Below are positions 20,157 to 31,095 of a stretch of DNA of 64,000 bases, one piece after another; position 1 is the stretch's first letter, and every line of letters begins with the position of its first letter. Made by a program: the position numbers and the translations under genes. Under the pieces are notes generated by a model. That model was given only the letters and a program-made list of their open reading frames with translations, searched no databases and had not been told where the DNA came from. Origin of the DNA: Trema orientale (lineage: Eukaryota > Streptophyta > Magnoliopsida > Rosales > Cannabaceae); the NCBI GenBank assembly GCA_002914845.1, contig JXTC01000265.1, positions 69,631 to 133,630 of the forward strand, given 5' to 3'.

Positions 20157-23100
20157 ATGGCTAGAGGTAAAGGATCAGGACCTGGAATTGAGAAGTTCGA
20201 CGGTACAGATTTCTCGTACTGGAGATTGCAGATCAATGATTATCTGCATAGTAAAAAATTGCATCAGCCTCTATCAGGGAAGAAACCAGAGAAGATGGAG
20301 GACGACGACTGGCAACTCCTTGATCGACAAGTGTTAGGCCTAATCCGATTGACGCTAACGAAGAACATTGCTCATAATGTGGCGGAGGCAAAAACCACAG
20401 CAGAGATGATGAGCATCCTGTCAGACATGTATGAGAAACCGTTGGCAAACAATAAGGTACATCTGATGAAGAAGTTATTTTATTTNNNNNNNNNNNNNNN
20501 NNNNNNNNNNNNNNNNNNNNNNNNNNNNNNNNNNNNNNNNNNNNNNNNNNNNNNNNNNNNNNNNNNNNNNNNNNNNNNNNNNNNNNNNNNNNNNNNNNNN
20601 NNNNNNNNNNNNNNNNNNNNNNNNNNNNNNNNNNNNNNNNNNNNNNNNNNNNNNNNNNNNNNNNNNNNNNNNNNNNNNNNNNNNNNNNNNNNNNNNNNNN
20701 NNNNNNNNNNNNNNNNNNNNNNNNNNNNNNNNNNNNNNNNNNNNNNNNNNNNNNNNNNNNNNNNNNNNNNNNNNNNNNNNNNNNNNNNNNNNNNNNNNNN
20801 NNNNNNNNNNNNNNNNNNNNNNNNNNNNNNNNNNNNNNNNNNNNNNNNNNNNNNNNNNNNNNNNNNNNNNNNNNNNNNNNNNNNNNNNNNNNNNNNNNNN
20901 NNNNNNNNNNNNNNNNNNNNNNNNNNNNNNNNNNNNNNNNNNNNNNNNNNNNNNNNNNNNNNNNNNNNNNNNNNNNNNNNNNNNNNNNNNNNNNNNNNNN
21001 NNNNNNNNNNNNNNNNNNNNNNNNNNNNNNNNNNNNNNNNNNNNNNNNNNNNNNNNNNNNNNNNNNNNNNNNNNNNNNNNNNNNNNNNNNNNNNNNNNNN
21101 NNNNNNNNNNNNNNNNNTTGATGATTCGAGCAGAAAGGTATGGGTTTATTTTCTGAAAAATAAATCTGATGTTTACGATACCTTTAAAAAGTGGAAGGCC
21201 ATGGTTGAAAATAAGACTAATCTGAAAGTGAAATGCTTGCGGTCTGACAATGGGGGAGAATATAATGATGATGATTTCAAGAGGTATTGTGCCAATAATG
21301 GGATCAAGTTCAAGAAAACCATTCCAGGAAAACCTCAACAGAATGGTATTGCTGAAAGAATGAACAGAACCTTGAATGAACGTGCAAGGAGCATAAGGTT
21401 GCATGCAGGGCTGCCAAAGACATTTTGGGCTGATGCAGTTAATACTGCCGCATATCTTATCAACAGAGGACCATCAGTACCATTGGACTTCAGAATACCA
21501 GAAGAGGTCTGGAGTGGTAAATAGGTAAACCTTTCTTTCTTGAAAGTATTTGGTTGTCTATCTTATGTTCATATAGACCCTATCAATAGAAGTAAACTTG
21601 ATCTCAAGTCTAAAAAATGTTTCTTTATTAGTTATGGTGATGCTGAGTTTGGTTATCGTTTCTGGGATGACCAAAATCGGACGATCATCAGAAGCAGGGA
21701 TGTCATATATGGCCAGAAAGATCAAGAAGCTGTAGCACCAGCGGTAGACCCACAGACCCCAGTGGGTGAACTCAGAAGATCTTCCAGAACAATTCGACCT
21801 CCTCAGAGATATTCCCCGGCACTGCATTACATTCTACTGACTGATAAAGGCGAGCCAGAGAGTTATGAAGAAGCGGTGCGGAATGATGAGTCAATCAAGT
21901 GGGAGTTAGCCATGAAAGATGAGATGGAGTCACTGGCGTCCAATCAGACATGGGAACTAGCCGAACTACCAGAAGGAAAGAAGGCATTACACAATAAGTG
22001 GGTGTACCGAATAAAAGAAGAACATGATGGTAGCAAGCGGTACAAAGCAAAACTTGTTGTCAAAGGCTTTCAACAGAAGGAAGGCATCGACTACACCGAG
22101 ATTTTCTCTCCAGTGGTCAAATTGACCACTATCAGATTAGTACTTGGGTTGGTGGCTAAAGAAGACTTGCATCTAGAGCAATTAGATGTCAAGACGACAT
22201 TTCTTCATGGTGACCTGGAGGAAGAAATTTACATGAAACAGCCACAAGGTTTTGAAGTACGAGGGAAGGAGAGAATGGTGTGTAAACTTCAGAAGAGCCT
22301 GTATGGCCTGAAACAGGCTGCAAGACAGTGGTAAAAGAAGTTTGATGCGTTTATGAGTAGCAATGGTTACTTGCGGTGCTAGGCAGATCACTGCTGTTAT
22401 GTGAAGAGGTTTGACAATTCTTATATTATTCTACTTCTGTATGTAGATGATATGTTGATTGCTGGAGCTAATATGGAGGAAATTAATAAGCTCAATAAAG
22501 AATTGTCAGTGGAGTTTTCTATGAAGGATTTGGGAGCTGCAAAGCAAATCCTTGGGATGAGGATTTCTAGAGCAAATGGAGTTTTGAAGCTATCTCAAGA
22601 GGAGTATGTGAAGAAGGTGCTTAGCAGACTCAACATAGATAATGCAAAGCCTGTAAGTACTCCTTTGGCTAGTCACTTCAAACTAACCAAGGAGCAGTCA
22701 CCCTCAACAGAGCAGGAGCGAGCTCACATGGCCAAGGTACCTTATTCTTCTGCTATTGGCAGTCTTATGTATGCCATAGTGTGCACCAGACCGAATATAG
22801 CACATGCAGTGGGAGTTGTGAGCCGATACATGAGTAATCCAGGAAAACAGCACTGGGAAGCAATGAAGTGGATTCTCAGATACTTGAGAGGTACTAGTAA
22901 TATGTCACTCTGCTTCAAAAAGTCAGATACGGGTTTACATGGCTATGTAGATGCTGATATGGCTGGTGATGTAGACGGTAGAAAGAGTACTATTGGATAT
23001 ATATTCACATTTGGTGGTACAGCGGTTAGCTGGATCTCAAAGCTACAAAAGATTGTCGCTCTATCCACTACTGAAGCAGAGTACGTTGCTGTGACAGAAG

Positions 23101-23396
23101 CAAGCAAGGAGTTGATATGGTTGCAGAGTTTCTTGGGGGAACTGGGTCAGAATTATGGGAAGAGCACTTTGCATTGTGACGGTCAAAGTGCTATTCATCT
23201 GGCAAAGAACTCTGTTTATCATGCTCGGACAAAGCATATACAGGTTCGGTACCATTTCATACGCTCAGCTTTGGAAGATGGAGTTATAGCTCTTGAGAAG
23301 ATTCATGGTAGTCAGAATCCTGCTAATATGTTGACGAAGACGGTGAACATTGAAAAACTGAAGTTGTGTTCGGCTTCAGTTGGCTTGCAAGAATAA
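20157..23396 (+). pseudogene. Copia gag-pol polyprotein, three nonsense codons and an assembly gap
   Basis: Starts MARGKGSGPG... at 20157 with a UBN2-type gag region (IEKFDGTDFSYWRLQINDYL). After the N run, the integrase core is visible (RSDNGGEYN, then PQQNGIAERMNRTLN, supplying the later catalytic Asp and Glu). Next come the reverse transcriptase (KWVYRIKEEHDGS..., active-site YVDDMLIAG near 22440) and RNase H (STTEAEYVAVTEASKELIWL, ending PANMLTKTV). In-frame stops lie at 21522-21524, 22332-22334 and 22380-22382. Downstream of the gap the frame is otherwise continuous to the natural stop at 23394-23396. Non-functional; encodes replication proteins of the retrotransposon only. Confidence 0.92.
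20487..21117. other. Assembly gap (run of N)
   Basis: About 631 consecutive N inside the copia gag-pol. True length unknown; the hidden part should contain the gag zinc knuckle, protease and integrase N-terminus. Confidence 0.98.
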
Positions 23397-23466
23397 CGAT
23401 GCGGGGATGAGCTGCTGGTTGATCGAGTGTGAAGATATGATTGAAATCAATCTTCAAGTGGGAGAT

Positions 23467-23989
23467 TGTTGACGCGTTGTATACACGGTTTTCAAAACCG
23501 TGTAATGAGCATTAAAAGCTCTATGTCAGCCAACAAATAAAACACGGTATTGTTCCGTGTGAGAGACAAAAATACGGTAAAGAAAACGTGTATAAACCGT
23601 GTATTAAATATGGCAAAAATTGGCAAAAAACATGTATAGGGCTGAGGAACCTCACACTATAAATAGGGGTACTATTCCTCATTGTAGATTATTCCAGAGT
23701 GTAAGAAATACCAAGAGTATTAGAGTGAGTTTACTCTTGAGAGTTAGAAAAAAATACAATTTTTCTCTTGGGTGTATTCGGGGTTTGGGGTGTGAGTTAA
23801 GAGTGTTGAGTGTAAACACTTGTAAAGGTTCCTTTTCTCCCAATAGTGAAAATCTGCAGCAGCTCCGTGGACGTAGCCAAATTGGTGAACCACGCTAATT
23901 TGTGTGTGTCTTATTTATTTATTTCGACATTATTTTTATATTTATTTTATCGCTTCTACTATTGTGTGTTGGGAGGTTATTCCTTAACA
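23467..23989 (+). repeat. 3' LTR of Ty1/copia element
   Basis: 523 bp, TGTTGACGCG ... CTTAACA, preceded by a polypurine tract and followed by TTTAC. From 23995 to 24604 the DNA is AT-rich with no supported gene; it forms the 3' flank of BAHD copy 5. Confidence 0.93.
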
Positions 23990-24604
23990 TTTACAATTAT
24001 CTTGATTCTTGTCCTCCACCAACCATTAGAAACATCGCTAACCTATTTAAATAGCGTAATTATCGTTTGTCCGAAATGTGACATTTGGTCCTTTAAAAAA
24101 ATAAATGGTCGAATCGGTCATTAACTATTTAGTACAAATTATTAACACTATTAAATTTCAAGTAAGATTCTCACGCTCATTTTTATCAGAAAACGTAAGG
24201 TTTAAAACAAAAACTGAAAAAAAGAGAATGTAGATTCTAACTTTTAGCTTCGTGTATCAATTGTCTTTTTCTGTGTCTCTATTTTACTTCCCATACCACG
24301 TGGCTAGCTGACATCAAATGAAGTCGAGCAAATGGCTACGTGCCTCCCATGCAACGGATGCCAGATCAAAATGCAATAGGTAGGATGACATGTATAGGTA
24401 TCAAACCAGAATATATATTAATAAAATTTAGCAAAATGCGAGAGAAAGAGACTCGACGTCTATGGGTTAAATTCTAATTTCAGTCGAACTGGCTAGAACT
24501 CAAAAAGGAAATTCAAATGGATTAAACATTAACTGAAACCAGTCGGCAAAAAGAAAAAGGGAAAAAAAAAAAGTTGCAACCCTAATACAAACGGAATTGA
24601 TCTC

Positions 24605-26050
24605 TCAAGAATCAACAAGACCTTGAGCAAACAGAGGCGCAAAAGCTTCCATTTGCTGTTTCTTTAAAACCAATCCAACCTCGACTCCTCTGTCCCCATT
24701 TCCAGAACTGTCCGAAAGACTTATGGCTCCATTCATATCTATGGAAACCACATCAGTCTTTCTAGGCCTTCCCCATCCAAAATCCATACTGTAAATCTCA
24801 AACCGAGGTGACCCTGCAACGGTGTATAGTCTGACTCTTCTACTTTCATTCGGCGCACAAAACCATCTCGAAACCCATTCCTCTGCTCCATTCAGAACTC
24901 CATCACTCTCCAAGCTTTTTACAGCTTCACCAATAGCTTTTACAGCCTTTGTTAACCAGAACTCTAAGCCCCCATACCCTATTGTTTCTATAGTCGCCAC
25001 CTTGAGCCCAGTACAGTTCCCAATATATGTTTCAGGTACAGGAGGCTCTAAGCGAGGCCTACAGTCCACAGCGAAGCCTAGAAGTACTTGGTACTCGCTG
25101 TTTATGATTCCTTCGACCTTGGCTAAGCAAGCCCAGATATAGGCATACGTCAAAGAAAAGCTCGATATGTGCTCAAGTGGTTCGTTGTCCTTATTCTTTG
25201 CCATCTGAGTCTTCACCATGTGCCTCAGCTTTTCTATGTCCGCACGTGTCAGCTGGAACATGCCTCGAGCTAAATCCGACGGAACTTCTTTAGTGAATTT
25301 CTCCAAACACGTTACGCTTCTATTGTTGGGTCCTTCCGAGTCGAGCCACTGCTTCGTGTAGATTGTTTCAAGCCCAGCTGGGTCCTTGATAACGCTTCTG
25401 TCATAGAATGGCTTAAGCTCCGGTAACGTCCCCCGTGATCGGCACGTGTTAGCCCATGTTTTGAGGAACAAGTGCATGGATTTCCCGTCGAGTACCGCGT
25501 GGTGCATGGCTATTCCGATGGAAAGACCTTGATTCGGAAAAAGAGTGACTTGTAACGCCAAGACCGCGGTTCGGTCGTGGGACATGGCCAAGGTAGGTAC
25601 GAGGGGATGGTACTCTCTGGCTTCGAAAAGCTCATCTTTGCCCGAGAGTCGATAGAAATCGGCATCGGACTCGGCCACGGTTAGCGAAACGGCGTCGCCT
25701 TCGGCGTAGACGAGGACGGGTTTAAGGGAGGTTTTAGGCCAAGTGAGGTTACCGGCGAGAGGAAGGAAGCATTGGAGGGTTAGAGAAAATGAGTGTTTGA
25801 GTCTCGGAAGGATGTCCGCGTTGAAAAACGCTGTCGTATTGGTATTTGGATCATCTGGGGTTGGGAACTCATAGAAGATGAGGCGTTGAACTGGCGGAAT
25901 CCTTAACCAGAGCAAGTCAAGGTAAGTAAGCGAAAGAGACTTTGGGCAAGTACTCGAGTCTGGTGGTGATGGGGCTGCAAAAACTGCAGGTGGTGGAGCC
26001 ACCTTGCAAACCTCAACTATTTTCACCTTCTTTTTCTTTGGTTGTTCCAT
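24605..26050 (-). CDS. BAHD acyltransferase, phenolic glucoside/anthocyanin malonyltransferase-like (array copy 5)
   Basis: 481 aa from the ATG at 26050 (MEQPKKKKVK...). A longer in-frame extension exists but its 44 extra residues are unlike any sister copy. Motifs: FLPLAGNLTWP near 95-105, HHAVLDGK with His184/Asp188, DFGWG at 423-427. The clade motif YFGNC reads YIGNC here (after PVPET), the only intact copy with this change. The short Lys-rich N-terminus (KKKKVK) is also unusual. It resembles the dead copies 4 and 6 most closely, including a shared PDDPNTNTTAFF segment with copy 6. Expected role as for the other copies; whether YIGNC alters acceptor use is not known. Confidence 0.92.
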   Translation of the reverse strand: MEQPKKKKVKIVEVCKVAPPPAVFAAPSPPDSSTCPKSLSLTYLDLLWLRIPPVQRLIFYEFPTPDDPNTNTTAFFNADILPRLKHSFSLTLQCFLPLAGNLTWPKTSLKPVLVYAEGDAVSLTVAESDADFYRLSGKDELFEAREYHPLVPTLAMSHDRTAVLALQVTLFPNQGLSIGIAMHHAVLDGKSMHLFLKTWANTCRSRGTLPELKPFYDRSVIKDPAGLETIYTKQWLDSEGPNNRSVTCLEKFTKEVPSDLARGMFQLTRADIEKLRHMVKTQMAKNKDNEPLEHISSFSLTYAYIWACLAKVEGIINSEYQVLLGFAVDCRPRLEPPVPETYIGNCTGLKVATIETIGYGGLEFWLTKAVKAIGEAVKSLESDGVLNGAEEWVSRWFCAPNESRRVRLYTVAGSPRFEIYSMDFGWGRPRKTDVVSIDMNGAISLSDSSGNGDRGVEVGLVLKKQQMEAFAPLFAQGLVDS

Positions 26051-27137
26051 TGTGATCAGGAAGAAATTAAAGCTCCGACTGTTGCGCTTTCTCGTCTTGT
26101 AATATAAATCGGTAAAAGTCATGCATTCACTACCGACTTGGGATAAGCTCAACAAAGGTCCTGCTACCCAATCAGATATCAATAAATGTTAATTTAATTA
26201 GTAATGAAAATGGTAATGGAATGTAATTGGAAAAAGAAATAACAATGATAAAATATATTGTTCGGTTAAAATTGAAACCATCAACAGTAGAATAAAATAA
26301 AATTTAATAAAATAAATTTTATGTGACAAAATTATTTTTATTTTTAGATATTTTAGTAAAAAAAAATATTAATATTTTTTTCAAAATTTGAAATAGGATG
26401 GAATTGTTGTTTCTTATATGAATGAGTGGAATAACAACTGCATTATTCAACAAAATTTTTTATTCTCGTTACTTTGTTAAAAAGATAAAACAAATAATGA
26501 TATGTACCTTTTAGTAAAATGAGTTTTTAGTTCTAAAGTTAAATCAGACATGCCAGTGAAAAAGCATAAGGAAAAAGTGGTTATTTGCACAAGTGTTTTA
26601 ATTAGCCCGTACTTCATGGCCGCATTTTGTGGACAACATTGTTCTAGACGCGTTTAGTGGAAAGAACTATGAGGAATGCTAATTAATGCACTCTTCTTTT
26701 TTTTTTTTTACCCTGTTTTATACTTTTTTTTTTTTTTAAGTCTTATTATTTGATATGTAAATTTTATTATTTACTTTTACATTTTAATAACATAAAAAAT
26801 ATAAAAAATACATATATATGTAAAGCAATGAATTCACGTATTAATAAGATTAAAGAATGTAAAAAATAATAAAAAAAGTGTATTTTACATTCCTCATATA
26901 TTAAAAGTTTCTAAGTTTGTAGCTCAAAAGGTGGGGCACCAATATAAACAAAGATAGAATAGAGGATAATATTACAGAAGCTTCCTCTCACTTTTGATTA
27001 GATTCAATAATCGTTCTTTGTTTTGGCAAATTACAAAACTTTCCCTTTCATTATATACAAACCCACCCTGAGTCAAAATTAATATAAACAATGACAAAAA
27101 TATTCGTTAAGAATCCTAAAAATATATATATATATAT
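26051..27137. other. Upstream region of BAHD copy 5, AT-rich
   Basis: A TATA-like atttatatta (minus strand, ~26097-26107) lies about 50 bp before the ATG of copy 5. Beyond this the stretch is AT-rich with poly-T runs at 26696-26737. No gene or repeat border supported. Confidence 0.4.
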
Positions 27138-27356
27138 AAATTCCCAATCTAGTAGGTATTTATTTCACATCTATGATTTCTTTTAGTCGTTAGATCATTA
27201 ATTTGAGTGGTTAGAAAAAAATAATAAAAAAATACTTATTATTTAATGTTTTTTTCTCTCCTCATTTTATCATAAAAAGACATGTATAAACAATTTTAAT
27301 TGGTCAAAACAATACTTATAAATAAGTAAAAAAAATACACGTCGTGATTGATGCCT
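27138..27356. mobile_element. MITE of the TA-flanked family, copy A (diverged)
   Basis: Shares the layout of the best copy at 62025-62266: a TA microsatellite, a cccaatctagtaggtattt left end, agtcgttagatcat in the interior, then tttaattggtcaaaac and an acttataaataagtaaaaa right arm, ending before another TATA run. Diverged but collinear. Confidence 0.55.
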
Positions 27357-27637
27357 ATATATATGTATATTTTTGTCTTCTTCATCTCTTTCTAGTTAGT
27401 TTCTTTTTTTCGACTTCCTTGCCTTTCTCTCCTTTCATGAATCATGTCTTGCTTCTCTGTTAAAAAATTTCGTTAGTTTTTCTGGGGTTAGAAATTTTTG
27501 TTGAATTTTTTTTTAATATCTTTTTCTTTTGGGGGGATCGTTTTGAGAAACCCAAATTTTTGAGTTATTTTTGCTAATAAGATATTTAGTGGATTAAATA
27601 TTTAGGCTTTGGCTTTTTTATAAGAGATTTTAGTTTA

Positions 27638-27809
27638 GGGCGCGTCTACAGTAGGGGCGCCCCTACGTAGGGTCCTGTCTATTCACCGTTGGATGGGAAT
27701 CTGTTTATAAATAGATTCTCCACAGATTCCCGTTATTCCTCACAGATTCTCATCCAATGATAATTAAGGCATGACCCTACATAGGGACGCCCCTACCGTA
27801 GCCATCCCC
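27638..27809 (+). mobile_element. Mutator-like MITE, copy 1
   Basis: 172 bp with imperfect ~35-bp terminal inverted repeats (left gggcgcgtctacagtagggg; right cctaccgtagccatcccc). An exact 9-bp target duplication TTTAGTTTA lies at 27629-27637 and 27810-27818. The 9-bp TSD points to the Mutator superfamily. Inner inverted words (attctccacagattcccg) add a second fold-back layer, so the whole unit can form a hairpin. No frame. Confidence 0.85.
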
Positions 27810-28010
27810 TTTAGTTTAATGTGCCGTTTGTCACGGGAATTCTAAGGTTTCAATTGATGGAAAAGCTGAGTAAGATAAGTAAGATAATGTGATTGATGGA
27901 AAACCTAAATTACTGTGTTTGGAAGCATATAGGGATTTTGTCTTTGATTTTTCAAAATGTTAGAAAATTGTGTTTGGTTGCATATGTAAATGTAATGATT
28001 TTTAATATTT

Positions 28011-28164
28011 GGGGATGGCTACGGTAGGGGCGTCCCTACGTAGGGTCATGCCTTAATTATCGTTGGATGGGAATTTGTGGGGAATAACGGGAATCTGTGG
28101 AGAATCTATTTATATACAGATTCCCATCCAACGGTGAATAGACAGGGCCCTACGTAGGGGCGCC
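28011..28164 (-). mobile_element. Mutator-like MITE, copy 2 (inverted, one end clipped)
   Basis: Same element as at 27638 but in reverse orientation, beginning ggggatggctacggtagggg. It stops at ccctacgtaggggcgcc, about 18 bp short of the expected terminus. Flanks taatatttg / cagtatttg agree at 7 of 9 positions, a weakened target duplication. Confidence 0.8.
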
Positions 28165-28228
28165 AGTATTTGATAGAAATACATCAAATAATTATATCTT
28201 TGGGCAGTTTTATATATATTAAAAATAT

Positions 28229-28399
28229 GGGTGCGTCTACAGTAGGGACGCCCCTACGTAGGGTCCTGTCTATTCACGTTGGATGAGAATCTGTATATAA
28301 ATAGATTCTCTACAGATTCCCGTTATTCCCCACAGATTCCCATCCAACGATAATTAAGGCATGACCCTACGTAGGGACGCCCCTACCATAGTCATCCCC
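28229..28399 (+). mobile_element. Mutator-like MITE, copy 3
   Basis: 171 bp, same orientation as copy 1, starting gggtgcgtctacagtaggg and ending ccctaccatagtcatcccc. Target duplication TAAAAATAT (28220-28228) versus TAAAAGTAT (28400-28408), 8 of 9 identical. From 28409 to 29038 the DNA is AT-rich without supported features. Confidence 0.85.
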
Positions 28400-29038
28400 T
28401 AAAAGTATATGTTATTTTTAGAACAAAATGAAATTCAATTTGTTAGAAGAAATAATGTATGTTGCTGTGAGCCTGTGGGTTTTAGATTAGGATTAATCTG
28501 AAATCCACATGTTTTAGTAAGTTTTGTTTAATCTCCTGATTTTACATTTTTAGGTACCAAAAATTCGAAACTCATAGCAAGCATATGAATCTTTCATATT
28601 TTCATCTTAATGCCCCAGCTAATCCTCATACCAAACATCGATCCTTTTTTTCATTGAAATTTTTAGTTTTTGTTTTTGTTGTTTTTAGATCGGTTTGAGA
28701 AAAATTCTTTTAGTAGTTTTTTTTTTTTTTGCTAAAAAGATATTTACAGGATTAAAAAGTTAGGCTTTGGTTTTATTATAAGGAATTTTGGTTTAAGGGT
28801 GCTCTTGGATTGTTTTTTTTTTTTTCTTTCAAAAAACAGAAACTAAAAATTATTCGATCAATATTGGGTTCGTTCGGAGCGTTATTTTTAGCTTTGAAAA
28901 CAAATTAAACAATAATCCTACACAATAATACCAAATAGACCTTAAATAAGACATCACAATATTGAGATTTGAAGATGATTAATAATGTCCATAATGAGAA
29001 CATATAACTTCTGCAAGATTGAAGCAAAAACATTGCTC

Positions 29039-30435
29039 TCAATAATCATCAACAAGACCTTGAGAAAAGAGAGAAGCCAAAGCCTCCATATGATGTTTCT
29101 TCAAAACTAACCCAATCTCAACTCCGTCTCCATTTCTAGTGTCCGAAAAACTAATGGCTCTATTCCTATCTATGGAAACCATATCCATCTTTCTTAGCTT
29201 TCCCCATCCATAATCAATATTGTAAACCTCAAACCGAGGTGACCCTGCAGTGGAGTAAAATCTACCAGCGTTTGGAATAGCAGAAAATTTGGAAAGCCAA
29301 TCCTCTGCTCCATCAATTTTCAAACTTTTTATGGCTTCACCAATTATTTTGACAGCCATATCCAACCCAAAATCTTTTCCCACAAGCCCTTTTGTGTCTA
29401 GAGCCACCATCTTGCCACCAACACAGCTTGTAAGTTGGCGGTAGAAAGGGTCTAAGCGAGGCCTAAAATCAGCGGCGAATGTCATCAATATTGCCTTGTC
29501 GTTGTCCTTATTACTGCCTATAATTCCTTCAGCCTTGAGCAAGCACACAAGGGTATGGGCATACGTTAAAGAAAAGGTCGATATGTGCGGAAGTGGATGA
29601 TGTCGTTCCATGTTTGAACGTGTCAATTGGAAGGTACCTCGAACTAAATGAGATGAAGCTGGTTCACCCTCCCAACACATTAAGCTTCTGTTATTGGGTC
29701 CTCTTTGATCTAGCCAGTGCTTGACATAGATTGAATCAAGCCTAGCTGGGTACTTGACAACGCTTCTGTCGTAGAATGGTTTGAGCTCCGGAGGCAAGGA
29801 GCCGAAGAGGACTCTGCTGATGACGAACACGATCGGTACGTGAGAGCCCATGATTTGAGGAACAAGTATCCAGTCTTACCGTCGAGAATCGCATGGTGCG
29901 CGACCATTTCGATGGAAAATCGAGAGTTCAGAAATAGAGTGACTTGCAATGCCAAGGTCACAGCTCGGTCGTGTGACATTGCCAAGTTGGGTAGGAGAGG
30001 ATGGTATTCTGTGGCTTGGAGAATATCTTCACTGCCCGAGAGGAGATTGAAATCGGCGTCGGACTCGGCCACGGTTAGTGAAACGGCGTCTCCTTCGGCG
30101 CAAACGACAACGGGTTTGTGGGAGGATTCGGGCCAAGTAAGGTTACCAGCGAGAGGAAGGAAGTGTTGGAGGGTGAGAGATAAGGAGTGTTTGAGTCGTT
30201 GGAGAATGGCGGAGTGGAAAAACGCTGTCGTATTAGTATTTGGGTCATCTAAGGTTGGAAACTCGTAGAAGAAAAGACGTTGAACAGGTGGAAACCTTAA
30301 CCAGATCAAGTCGAAAAAAGTGAGAGGGAGAGACTTCGGAGTAGTTGAGTGGGGATCTAGAGATCATGAGGCTGAAACAGTTGGAGGAGCCACCTTGCAG
30401 ACCTCAAATATTCTCACCGTTTGAGCTTGCTCCAT
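29039..30435 (-). pseudogene. BAHD acyltransferase pseudogene, nearly full length (array copy 6)
   Basis: The reading frame starts MEQAQTVRIF at 30435 and matches copies 5 and 7 throughout. It has a TGA at codon 24 (30364-30366) and continues in frame through WLRFPPVQRLFFYEF to HHAILDGK (His and Asp kept). It then shifts frame around 29775-29835, between the ALTYRS and LPPELKPFYDRS segments. The stretch that should hold YFGNC has local damage (reads DPFYRQLTSCVGG), and DFGWG has become DYGWG. The C-terminus (SLFSQGLVDDY) is intact. A 5' truncated transcript could still be made but no full enzyme. A Ty3/gypsy LTR is 43 bp upstream of the ATG. Confidence 0.9.
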
Positions 30436-30472
30436 TGTGGCCTTTTGCTTTTGCTTCTTGCCTAGCTTCGTG

Positions 30473-30477
30473 GGAGT
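30473..30477. repeat. Target-site duplication of Ty3/gypsy element (left)
   Basis: GGAGT, exactly matching 41477-41481. Confidence 0.9.
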
Positions 30478-31079
30478 TGTTGACAGAGATTTTGTCAACA
30501 ATGAATATAGAAAATTGCGAGATGTGGCTTGTGTGTGAAAATGATTGATAAAGCAAAGTAAATAAGGAGAAGAATTTTATAGTGGTTCAGCCCCAAAAAA
30601 GATGAGCCTACATCCACTGTTCTTCACTATTTTCTGGAGAATTACAAGAGTTTTTCTAAGCTTCAAGGTGAGAGCAAAGAGAGAATTTCAGAGAGAGTGT
30701 ATAGTGGAGTGATTGTGTCGTATCTAACAATGAGATTGAGCCCCCTTTATATAGGTGAGGGTGGCTCAATGTTTCCTAATTACACAATAGGTAAGTACAT
30801 AATCAGAAAATATAATTTTGGGTAACAACATACAATCGGGTAACATCTCGAACTAAATAAAGGAATTACTCGATCTCCATTCAGAAGCTTGTTTCTTTTT
30901 CTTTGTAAATTACCCATTTAATGAAGCTTGAACTGGTTTCCTTTTTCATGCTGGCCGCACCTATCGCATCTGGAGGAGGTCGCACTTCAATCAAGAAAAC
31001 ACATGTGCGGCCTGGTGTAGACCGATTGTTAACTTTCCTTTCTTGGCGTTGACTGATGTGGATTTAAGATCGCATAACA
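30478..31079 (-). repeat. 3' LTR of Ty3/gypsy Tat-type element
   Basis: 602 bp; in element orientation it begins TGTTATGCGATC and ends ...GTCAACA. Its partner at 40875-41476 has the same length. By eye I count about 29 substitutions and no indels between them. A TATA box (TATATAAA on the minus strand) lies at about 30748-30755. Confidence 0.93.
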
Positions 31080-31095
31080 ATTTCCTCCCAGCTCC
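31080..31095 (-). other. Polypurine tract, Tat-type element
   Basis: GGAGCTGGGAGGAAAT on the minus strand immediately before the 3' LTR; primes plus-strand DNA synthesis in LTR retrotransposons. Confidence 0.85.

Larger units (their letters stand above)
19584..23989 (+). mobile_element. Ty1/copia LTR retrotransposon, complete borders, inactive
   Basis: 4406 bp in this assembly, bounded by two LTRs and an exact TTTAC duplication (19579-19583 and 23990-23994). The primer-binding site TGGTATCAGAGC (20122-20133) fits initiator Met-tRNA. Polypurine tract aagtgggagat at 23456-23466. Gag-pol order (gag, integrase, reverse transcriptase, RNase H) is copia-type. A run of N (20487-21117) hides the gag zinc knuckle, protease and start of integrase. 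Three in-frame nonsense codons kill the polyprotein. It sits in the gap upstream of BAHD pseudogene copy 4 and may have helped break that locus, though the missing 5' half is not found on its far side. Confidence 0.93.

Noticed and set aside
26051-26182. 44-residue N-terminal extension of BAHD copy 5
   Set aside because: Not conserved in any sister copy; the ATG at 26050 aligns with their starts.
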